A stretch of 64,000 bases of DNA from Forficula auricularia (Eukaryota > Arthropoda > Insecta > Dermaptera > Forficulidae), in contig JALMQS010000085.1 of assembly GCA_024734495.1 (NCBI GenBank), positions 850,474 to 914,473 of the forward strand. Reading direction: 5' to 3'. A program made the position numbers and the translations under genes. Positions 37,101 through 49,100 of the stretch are shown here, piece by piece; position 1 is the stretch's first letter; every line of letters begins with the position of its first letter. The notes below the pieces were generated by a model. That model saw nothing but the letters and a program-made list of their open reading frames with translations. It was not told the DNA's origin and searched no databases.

Positions 37101-40100
37101 ACTTTTTAAGACGAGAAAGAAAATTTCTAACTTCATCAATGGGCAATTCTACTCCCATTTGTTTTTAACAACAAATTGTTATAAGCAAAAAAACATACAT
37201 AGCAAATTATACATCATAAATATATTTAAATGAACAAGCGGACAACGAAAAAAATGTGAGGTTCTGAAATTCGTTCATATTCGGCCTAATTGTACTTCTA
37301 GACAGTATGAATGTGAATACAATTTTTTTTATATGACGTTTAGTTGCCAAATTCTGGGGCTCCTAAAGAATTTAAGTACGGATTTTTCGGAAGCAATTTT
37401 TCGAATTAAAAAAATTTACCATAAAATATTAAACATGGTGGTTTTATAGAAAATTTACTGTTTTTTTTTTTTTAATTATGAAATTAGATTCGAAATTGAA
37501 TTTTTTTCTCATACAAAACCGGAATGTTTCAAATCAAAATTTATAATTCGACCATTTTTTTTAAAATTATTTTAATTTCAAAATAGGGCTTAAAGTATAT
37601 AAATAATACACTAAAAGTAAAAAAATGGTATCTACATTAGTTTAGGAGATAGATGAATTAAAGTAGAAACGCTGCGATATTAATAAGTGCTACACTTATG
37701 TATAATACTTTAATCCATCACTTCAAATCTCTAGAAGCCCATAACTTGACAACTAAACTTCATAGAAAAAATAAAATTGAACGTCAACGAATTGCAACAC
37801 CTCACATTTTTTTCGTTGTCCGCTTCACGTGAAATGCCCCAATTAGAAAAAGGGAGAAAAGAAAAAACAAGGATTTAACAAATGCCAAAATAGATCACAT
37901 TGATTTCAAAATCTACATCATTCTTAAATGTCTATTCAACAGAAGATGTACGTGATATAATGTCGGAGAAATTACTTTCTATCTATTTTTTACATGAATG
38001 AAATCTTCATAAGGGCCCCCAGATGAAGTCTCCCCCACGGCCCCCGAATGTCTTAAAATGGCACTGACACCCCATTTTTTTGAAGTACAAAATGCTTACA
38101 GCAATATATTTGAAATAATTATTACAAAATACTTTGAAATAGAAATACTTAAACTAGGATTGTGTTTAATATATAAATATAAAAATACAAATCTTTTAAA
38201 AAACAATCTTAGAAACGTTTATTAATCCATTGGGCTTCTAAGATGTTTTTTTAAAAGGTTCGTATATTTTTATTATCACAAAACAATCAATAATTAATTT
38301 TTTTTTTTATATAATTATATACGAGGTATGTTTCTAAAGTAAATACCGTTTTGAAATAAAAAAAAAAAAATATATATATATATAACAATTTTATTTTCAC
38401 ATGAAAGCCTGTATCTTCAGTCACAATTGCATAAAGAACACCTCTTGAAATTAGAGGAAACAAATCAGGTAACGGCGAAATCGTAAACCGTCTGTTCTCT
38501 CTCACTTTTTCGTCAACTTTATCCACCAAATCTTCAGTAATGACAGAAGGTCGACCACTTCGTTCCTCATCATGAACATTTGTGCGGCCATCTTTAAATG
38601 TTCTAAACCATTTGTGTATCATCTAATTTGTTTCCTCTAATGCCAAGAAGTGTTCTTTATGCAATTGTGACTGAATGACTAAATTATCGAAAGTTGCAGT
38701 GGATGTTCAATCAGGCGGCAGACTTCTTTGAGGAGGGAATACAAAAGCTCGTGGAAAGATACAATAAATGCCTTAATATCGGTGGAAACTATGTCGAAAT
38801 GTTTATTAAGGTACATGCTTTCATGTGAAAATAAAATTGTTATGAAAAGGATACTTTTTTTTTTTTTTTATTTCAAAACCCTACTTAATTTAGAAACATG
38901 CCTCGTATATTATATAAATATTTTAAAAGTGTCCAGCTTTTCTAATAAAAGAGATTATAATGAACTGATTCTGTTAAATGAATTTGTTCATATTCTTGTA
39001 TGTTTTTTACTTATTTGGGGCTGCAAATTTCAGCTTGCACCAAGTAGCTAACTACCTAAGAATAGCCCTACAATTGGTTGTACTATTTAAATATTGATTC
39101 ATGCAGATTAAACTTTTTGACCGCGAAATATCATTGAAATTTTCATAATTTTATTACGCGAAAACACTTAATGGAAAAAATATATGTATATCGAATTTTT
39201 ATTTTAATAATAAAATATAATTTTGAACTTTCTTTTAGTGATGGAGACCTGTGACACGAAATATCGCTCTCTGCTTGGTGTGTTGTACAACATTCCCTAC
39301 TCGCTTGGTATGTTAACATTATCCGCCATCGCCATGTTATGCCATACCTGGAAAGATGTAATCCTCTATATGGCCCTGCCGATGTATACTATGGTATTTG
39401 CTTTGTTGTAAGTGATCTTTAACTGAGAATAGCGATTTATTCTGAAAGTGGATTATTCAATTTATGAGAATATTTTTCCCTTTTTTTTTTTAGTTTCTTA
39501 TCGGAATCTCCTCGCTGGGCAATCCAACGAGGCCTCTCTCATCGAGCTTGGAAAACAGTCAAAACGGCCAATCGTATAATGTCAGTGGGCTGTTGCACCC
39601 CGGTTCCAGAGATTACCAAAAATAGAATCAAAGAAGCTCCAAAGGTTTGTTTCATCGTACTCTAATTTATATTCTCGATTTAGAAATGCAAACATGACAA
39701 AGATTAACAATTTCTCAGATATTCCCTTTGAATCGAACACCCTGATGATATTTCTTAAGCTTTGAAACTCCAAAAGAGCGATATTGGACGGAATAGTATC
39801 CATAAATTATTAACATAATATCCATGAATTGATTAATAATTTATATATAATAATTACTAAACTAAATATGTATCTTCTTTTTTAAAGTTTCGAAGCAAAT
39901 AGGTTTTTGGCTTTTAAAAATTTTGTTTTTCAAGTTGATGGATCTACCATTCTGGACCGGATAGCATATTACCCATATTATTAACATTGTACTCGGAAAG
40001 AGTTATTGGATGATAATCTCCTGAGTGCGATGAAGTCACCCCAACAAAGTATATTTGTTTATCTAGTCACAAAACTCCTATCTAAAAGAGCTTCTTGCCA

Positions 40101-43100
40101 AACTACCAGCCTTTGGATTCACACCAACACTTCACAAATGGATAGAAAGCTTTCTGACAAACCGAAGTATAAAAGTTGTGGTGGATGGAACATCATCTGA
40201 ATCGTTCTCCACAAACTCTGGTGTTCCCCAAGGCTCTGTAATCTCCTCCACACTCTTCCTTATTTATATAAACGACCTTATTGATCAAACGGCAAACCCC
40301 ACTCATTGTTACGCCGACGATAGCACTCTACACGGCAAACCCTCTCTCCCGAATAATCGAATCAATATTGCCTCCTCAATTACTCTCGACCTAGACAAAC
40401 TGAATAAATGGGGCTCTCAAAATTTAGTTAACTTTAATTCAAATAAGACTCAATGTTGTCTAATTTCTAGGCGCGAAAATAGAGATTTCCCTGATATTCA
40501 CTTCGATTCGAATACCCTGAAAATGTGTGACAGCCTATCCATGTTGGGCGTCTCTGTCGCATCTGACCTGTCTTGGAATGAACACATCTCCTCTGTGGCA
40601 AAATCTGCAGCAAGGAAGATTGGCTTCTTATTCAGGTCCAAGCGATTTTACAAACCCCCACAACTTCTCACCATCTACAAGGCCCAAATCCGCCCCTGTC
40701 TCGAATACGGCTCTCATCTGTGGAGAGGAGCCTCAAAATATTCTCTTGCTACCCTTGATGCAATCCAGAAACGAGCCGTCAGGCTAATTGACGATTCTAC
40801 CCTCACCGACTCCCTCGACTCGCTAGTTCATCGAAGAGATGTCTCTGCCCTTTCCCTTTTCTATAGATACTATCACGGCAGGTGCTCTGACGAGATAAAA
40901 TCAATAATTCCCCCCAAAGCATGCTTTGCACGCAGCACACGTTTTGCCGACTCCCAACACTCTTTCGCTGTCAAATTGGAAAAGTGCCGGACCACTTCAT
41001 TCGCGAATACATATATCCCCATGACTTCAAGGAACTGGAACTCTCTCCCAGCCTCTATGTTTCCCAGCACCTATGATCTTCAAACCTTCAAAACCAGGGT
41101 GCATAGACACCTACGTCTACACCCTCTCTCTTAATCAACTTTCCCTTCTCTTCGGTAATGCAAGGGTCTTTCGAGATTCATAGGGGCTACATCTTTACTG
41201 GTGCACCCCTTCTTGCATTCGATTGCATTAAAAAAAAAAAAAAAAAAAGAGCTTGCGGATGCTAGTGGGAATCCTTGACGTTTTCAGTCTACCCCCATAG
41301 AATAGAATAACTTAACAAGAACTACTCAATTAGATGTCGAAATGTTGTACATTCTGATGAGAATATCTCCGTTCAAAATGGCCATTCTAAGTAGTTTCAG
41401 CCGAAAAATACCCAACCACTGAAGCATCATATCCACAATCTCTTTCAATTACTTCAAATATCTGAGACGCGAAAACTGTCTGCCGGGCGGCCCTAGTATT
41501 GAATTCACTCCAATTTTGTTTTTTCATTGTGTTTAAATATGTCTGAAAATTAAAGATAAATTATTTTCAACCATGACGTTTTTTCTATAGGTGTGTCTGT
41601 CTGACTGGATTCTGATACCCAAGAAAACTAAAAAACGGAAAGTCGTAGAAAGTTCATTTTTCTGTCAAAATGTTTGTATTTCCAAATCTGAGAACTTATT
41701 GGATTTTAGAGTCTTTAGCTTTTAAATCTACTTTAAATTGAAAGTTTCTTTTTGCCGTTAGTAGCAGAATTTTTATAAATTGAAGGAGACAATAAAAGAG
41801 TGTGTCTTCTGATGGAATTATAAATTTTTAAATCTACTGTCAGAAATGCAGAAAATATCATTATCAGATTTTAAGGAGTTTTCATAATACTCTTATATGA
41901 CATAAAAAAGAATTTTCAATTTCAATTAAATTAATATTTTATTATTTACTTCAAACCCCACTAATAGTGTATCTACTTATCCATTTTTTCTTTGATTGCA
42001 TTTTAAATAAAAGTTATAATAACATATGAGTATAAAAGATTGACAAAATATTTTTATTTTTAGGTTCGAGCACCGAAAGTTCGTGGCCCCGAACTTCCTC
42101 TAAAAGAACGACTTGTTAATAAACTTCGTGAGAGTCTCGTGGTTTTTACAAAAAAAGAACTTCTTTTTAGATTATTGATCTGTTGGCTTATGTGGCCAGC
42201 CGCCGCATTCACATATTATGTTCTCAATATTTCGGCTGATAATCTGGGAGTAGATTTGTAAGTAACGAGAATTGAATTTTTATTAATAGTTATTATTTTT
42301 GTTTTTTGAACAGCGGCTTAAACAATTTCATTCGCGAAAGTGATTTTGAATCACTAGAAGTATTAAAGTCGTTCCATAAAAACTCAAATTAATTACTTAA
42401 ATAATGAATAGAATTATCCCCGAGTGCTCTAAGAATTTTTTCAAAAATATAAAATGGAACTGGAAAAAAGGGAAAATCCCTATCACTCTCCCCTTTTATT
42501 TTTACTTCAGTTAATTAATGCTAAATAGCTTTTAGTATTTTATTTTATTTATTTATTTATTGTATATATAGAATTATAGAAAATTAAATACAAGAATTAA
42601 GTACAATAAATAAATAAAATAGCTTTTAGTATGTCACCTCTTTCTAGTATTTATTTCAAGGGGGAATAAACTTCCTGACAAACGAATTCCCATTGAATCA
42701 GGTTTACTTTGTGCCAACATATAAAATATTTTTAATAAAAAAAAAGACTGAATATGAAGAATAAGCTTTCGAAGCTATATCTCTAACTAATAAAATTAGA
42801 TATATATTTACGCCAAAGGCGGCTCCAGGGGTGAATTAACTTACAATCATAATAACACTGTGGCTATTGAGTTGTAAGATGCCATTTTGGATGTTACTTT
42901 CTATTTGGATTCTTAGAAAACTAGCAATTTATTCATCTTTTTTAAATATAACACACTTCCATATTATATTTTAAGGTGTACAAATAAGTTTCTGCCGTTT
43001 TTAATCAAAAATTGAACATTTATTGTAAAAGAACGCGACCTTAAGTTTTATCGAAGTATTGTCCATCGCTTGCCACTCCTTTTTCCCAACTTTCTAGCAG

Positions 43101-46100
43101 CATACGGATACCGCTTCGGAAGAATGCTTAATCTTTTGAGGCTATCCACGAATCGACTCAATTTTTGGTATCTTCATATGATGTGAAGTGCTGCTCAGAC
43201 AGCCCATGCGCTATCGATCGAAACAAGTGGAAATCAGAAGGAGCAATACCTGGTGAATAAAGTGGGTGGGGTAAAACTTCCCTATTGAGTGTTTCCAAAT
43301 AGGTTTTGACCGGTTTTGTGGAAAATCGGCGTTCAAAGTTTCTCTGCGTCAGTTCAAATGGAACCCAATTTCCTTGTTTTTGAATCATTCCCAATGATTT
43401 CAACCGAAGTGCAATTGCTTGTTGAGTCACTCCTAATGTATATACAAGTTCTTGTAGCGTTTGGCACGAATCTTAGTCCGATAATGCTTTCAATTCCGCG
43501 TCTTAGTACACTTTCGGCCTTCCGCTACATTCTTTGTCTTCGATGTCAAATTTACACTTCTTAAACTTTTGAAACCACTCACGGCAACTTCTCTTACTTA
43601 AGACAGCCTCACCGTATGCTTCTACAAGCAATCAATGCGCTTCAGAAGCAGATTTTTTCAAATTGAAGAAGTAAATCAAAAGTTCCCGCAAATGATGCTT
43701 ATTCGGCTCAAAACTCGACATATTCGCACACAAAAAATATAATATACTGATGAAAATTTACTAAGATTTCAAGGTTATGTTGAAGACAAATATACAACGT
43801 TACGATAATTAAATTTTAATTCTGACAATTTGAATCATAACTTACTGGAGGGGCCAACTTTGTAAAAAGGCGGAAACATATTTGTACACCTTATATAATA
43901 TGTTAACTTTAAATACAGACGAAAAAATTTGTAGTTCTACAAGCTTTAAGTATCCAATTTTAAAGTAAGATGCAAAGTGGCGTCATAAACCCCAAGGATA
44001 CACACTGACTATATGGGTTTGTTGTATATTCTTTTAGTGTCTTCTGAGCACTCTCACCACAAAAAAATAACACGGTTACCTCAATTTATTCACCTCACGA
44101 GCCTTCCTTGATACATATTCATTTATATGTCGGTATTTGTTTACTATTTGCTTCCCCCCTCATTGATTCTCTCTTAAAAATATTAATTCATTTTTTTTTT
44201 GTTTCTAGGTATACTTATATAATGTTAAGTGCGATCCCTGAGGCAATTGCTTATGTGTTTCCGATTCCAATGATCCAATATATAGGCCGAAGACTTACGA
44301 CAGCTATTCTATTTCTTATTTGTGGATCAACATTATTTTGCATTGTCTTTGTCCCTCAAGGTAATTTATTTAATATATAATTCTATGTGTACCTATATAT
44401 ATGATTTAGAAGCAAATTCTTTTGAAAAAGTTTTTTAAAGACTAATTTGGTCAGCGAATTATTTATTTTCTTTACAATTCGCTCTAAAAAAAATTATAAT
44501 ATTCTTATCCAACTCTCAAATACACCAGAAAGTGTATGGCAGGTTCCTAAATTAATAGGTGGAGGGGTGTAAATTAGAGTCATTTAACTGCTTATTAGTT
44601 TTGTAATTAAATCAGTTTAAAATTATAGTTATATTTCACATCTTGAAAATAATAAAGTGTTTATGATAATGATAAAGAATCCTTAAAAAAGCAGAGTTAT
44701 ACGGGCTTCTTTCAAATGACTGAATAGTCAATATTTATTAATATAAATTCTCATAGAGCCTACTTTATAACTAGAATTGTCTTTGAGATGCACAAAAATA
44801 TAAAATAAATCTCCTTTAGAGCTTTCGATTTATTTTAAAATCATCATCATTGAATAGATATTTCTAAATAAAAAATAATTGCTCATGGTGCTCCAATTCA
44901 CAAAAAGAGATTCGATCTCAATGGACATTTCGTAAAGTTGAAAAAAAGGAAACGGACAAATCTTTAGGAACTTTTTCAGATTTTTTTTTTTTATTTATTT
45001 ATTGTCACTGAGAACAAAGTCCATTTAGACAGCACATAAGTAAAGTGTTAGTAGGGTTAGTGAGGGAGCCGAGTTTTTAGCCGGTAGAAATTTTTATTTG
45101 CCGGCCAGGATCGAACACCGGCTGGAAGGTCCAACATCGTCATAATCGATCGATGCCGAAGCGAGGCCAGCGCGTTAGCCGGCTCAGCTAACCCGACTCC
45201 CCAACTTTTTCAGATGAAAGGAGAAATAACTTTTATAAAATAAACCTCTCAAAATAAAACTATGTAGATTTCAGTAATACTAAAAGAAAAAAGAAAAATA
45301 AGGTGTGTGTCCAGTCTGGACACACAGTAGAAGTGAAACTTGGTTATGAAATCAACATCTGTGATTCATACATACATTTCATTTGTGAATAGATGTTTAG
45401 AAATCTTTAAAGTTATATATAATGAAATGTCCAAACCAGCCTTTCCAATATAATAACAAGGAATCTAAGAATATTTATTAATCTCACACATTTCCATCTC
45501 ATCAACCATCTTCCAACTCACTAGCTAAAAAGTTAACCCATTTAGTATTCTAGAACTCCCTGTTGTTACATGTTAGAAGGTGGATTGTGCATTTAATTGT
45601 AATTCACTTTAAAGAGATTTCTAAACTTACAATTATCTATTTACTAATGAAATGTATATGTAAGTAGGATGCTCACTTCTTCAAGCAGTTAATATTTTCC
45701 ATAACATTACTTGGTTTCAAGCTCTATGATAAGATTCAATTGTGTCTAGGCACCGCTCGTTTAGGTGCCTATTCCCTTCCCCTCTTTCATGTGACATCAC
45801 ATCCATCCCATCACGCGTAACATTGCATCAATTCCATGTTTTTCTCCCATGCTGAACCTAAGTATAAGAAGTTCTCTTCAAAATCTATAAAATATAGAAA
45901 TTCATAATAATCATCAAAAGAATGATCATTTTTCATTATTAAATCGAAAACTTTACAAAACTCCCAAACTCGTATCACTTGATAATAGAATTTGTAAAAA
46001 GTACGATATTTTCCAAATTGTGTATTTCTTTCTTTACCCTGTGATAATATTGATATATGTATTTGGTCTCAAGTTCCATGAATGGTTAAATAAATTAAAA

Positions 46101-49100
46101 AGTAAAATAAAAGGATTTGAGTTTTATAATTTTGTGACCTCAACCCTGACCACAAAGACAATTTAAATACAGTGAAACCCCTCAAATCCGAACTAATTGG
46201 GCTGTAGCCTGTTCGAATTTCAATTTGTTCGGATTAGGCGAAAGCAACTTCGACACTTGAAGATAACTGATATCAAGTGAAAGATTAAGTGATATTTTCT
46301 GTGTTTCTATTATTTCATTTTTTTTGCAAAGTGATTAACCTAAAGAATTTCAATAACCAACTTTTACGGTTTTTCAATCCTGGATGACCTAAGTATGTAG
46401 ACACATTTAGGCTTTGTTAGGTATGCTAATGGTAGTTCTTTGTTAATTTTTCAACTAATTATGTAAAATAAGGTTATAATGTAGAATATATACATAATTG
46501 TATTATGACTAAATAAATAAGTTTCTCTTTTTTGGGTTCGGATTTCCCGGGATTTCGGATTTCCGGGGTTCGTATTTGAAGGGTTTCACTGTATTATTAA
46601 TCTTTGTGACTTCTAATCTCTTTTTTAAATAATGATGAAGCCATTAATTACCTTTGATTGTCTTATTACAGATGCAACAGTTGTTATTTTGATCCTCTCG
46701 ATGATCGCTCGTCTCTGTGCGGCCGGTGTTTATGGAGTTGTCATTCTTTATACCTCAGAATTATTCCCTACTGAAGCTAGAAGTACAGCTATTGGCACGA
46801 GTGCTACTTTTAGTCATCTCTCTGGAATTATTGCGGCAACTGTTGTCGATGAATTGGGTAAATATTATATTTTAAAATAAATCCCTTATTGTTTTTTTTT
46901 TGTTTATTGTATTAAATGAATACAATTCTTTATAAAAACAATCATAAAACATTTTAAGGTAGATGTTCCCCATATGGGTTTTCTTAGGATTTTTTTGAAA
47001 TTTAGAAAGATTATTATTTAAATACTTCTGCATCGATTGGTGCCAAAACGAAATTTATGAACAATATAGTTCCGGAGATATTCAATTCCAAAGATAGAGT
47101 CTTTGAGACTCTTATACATTGCACTATACGGGATATCGGAAAGTTTACATATATTTTTAATTATAATTAAGAAACTCTTCTTACCATTGTTATAAAAAAT
47201 TAAACCATCATTAAACAATAACTAATACATTTTTTAAGAAAATTTGAATTCATAGTTACAACACAGTTTCTGAAATAATAATTAAATAATGAAAAATATA
47301 TAATGAAAATTTTACACTTCTCCCTTGATCAATGAAAAAATTTAGAAAATGCAGATAATTTATAAAAAAATAATAAAGTAAAACTTATTATTATGCTTTT
47401 ATAAAACAACTCTGCATTTTCCAATTTTTTTCATTGATCAAAGGAAAATTTCGTTTGAATTCTTAATCAACGTTTAATGATTCTATTTATAAAGAACTGT
47501 ATTCATTTACTAAATATTATACCAACCAATTTAATACTAATTAACTTTCTATTTACAAAGAAAATAAACCGATGTGGCACACATGCCTTTATCATACACC
47601 TGCACTCCTCGTAAATTAAATTTAAATTAATTATGATTTCATATTTTTTTTGGTCTTGGAGGTTTTGTAATTTTAATTTTTTTGCAATCCCTCCCTTATT
47701 TTGGGCTACTCAATTTAACATATTATTCAAACAAAGATGTGAGTCTCTTTTTTCAGAAAAATAAATGGAATTTTTTCAAAAAATCAACTCACTGGCGGAA
47801 CCATGTATATTTAATAAAAACACAATTCTATGGTCACAATAATATAAGATTTTAGTAGAAAATATGTTTATATTGCATGTCAGAGGGCTTCCTGGGGGGA
47901 GTTGAATTCGGGCACTAAATTAAGGCCGCTTTACACGAGACATTTTCTCCTACTTGTTCCTAACTTGTTAGGCTTACTTGCAATTTGCAGGCATGGAGGG
48001 GGGTCGAAATGACGTCACTCCTGACTGTCGTACTAGTATGCTTGCTTGATTCGAAAGTTAGACCATGTTCTAAAAAAAAAGTTCAGCTACTTGATTCTTG
48101 TAATAGCAGCCAATCGGAAAGCATTATTTTATCCTGTGGGTGACATGGGCATTGGCACAATACATCAGCTGATATTTTGTTTCTCAATGTTCAACTCTTT
48201 ACTGCAATGAATAAAGTGAATATGCCTTCTAAATTCCAAAAGTGGACTCAAGGACAAATTGAAATAGTAATTGATGCCTTTAAAGATGAGCAGTGTTTAT
48301 ATGCATTCATTGTCTGTATTGACACTTGAGCGCACAACCTACCCGGCCATCTTGAATTAATTTCTGAAAAAGCTCCATGGGAACCCAACAGGCGAAAAAA
48401 TCAGCCTGATTAAACTAGCTTCAAATTGCAAGTAGGACGGAAAAGTTAGGAGCAAGTAGCAGAAAAAGGCTCGTGTGCACCAGCCATTAATCTAACTGCC
48501 CTGCATGCAAGTTAGTGCTCGGATTCAACTCCCGGGGGATGAAGCCCTCTGACATGCAATATAAACATTTTTTCTACTAAAATCTTATATTATGGTGACC
48601 AGATAATTTTTTTTTTTTTTTTTAATTAACATATTATTTTCTTAAGATCTTATTGAGTACTTATATACCAGACCATTTTAAAATGGGTCGCGACCACGGT
48701 TAATGTCGCGAGATTGTAAATTGACATATTTTTTCTATTATATTATATTATGAATATTCGGGATTGCAGTCATAATTTTTAGATAAAATGGCAATGTCAA
48801 GTCAGAAACTTTCAAAAATCCTGGTATATACCATTTATGCGAAAGAGTTATATCCATAAATTTCATTCTCATTTCCGGCCCTCAGGGAAATATAAGACCC
48901 TTTCATAGTTAATTTCAGCTTTCTTGATTTATTGTTTTAGAAATTTTATAATTTTAATTATTTAAGAACCCCCGCCCCTAATTTTGGTTCCGGTTTCAAC
49001 CAAAATCTAATTAGTTTACTAAAAATGAAGGAAATATTCTAAGTCCCAATACTCTTTCTAAATATTTTGATGATTTATTAATTTTTGTCAGGTAACGGTT

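Larger units (their letters stand above)
37072..39238. other. SLC22-A intron 4
   Basis: 2.2 kb, against 600 bp in copy B. Ends aligned with copy B; the middle is copy-A specific and contains the rearranged mariner at 38320-38907. About 37215-37820 is bounded by inverted gcggacaacgaaaaaaatgt (about 37239) and its mirror (about 37803), another ~600-bp element with ~25-bp terminal repeats. Confidence 0.6.
39645..42063. other. SLC22-A intron 6
   Basis: 2.4 kb. About 39775-42008 is absent from copy B, where matching flanks (actttgaaact and ttataataacatatgagtat) are almost adjacent at 63965-64000. The extra DNA includes a LINE (40094-41248) and, at about 41755-41815, a tttgccgttagtagcagaat fragment of the dispersed ctctcggcaa family. 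Confidence 0.7.
42258..44208. other. SLC22-A intron 7
   Basis: 1.95 kb, containing the mariner at 42974-43891. The rest is AT-rich, with (attt)n near 42540-42565. Confidence 0.7.
44361..46671. other. SLC22-A intron 8
   Basis: 2.3 kb with a tRNA-like SINE (44981-45206) and a Tigger-like MITE (46170-46591). The remainder (44361-44980, 45207-46169) is AT-rich with no recognisable feature. Confidence 0.7.
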
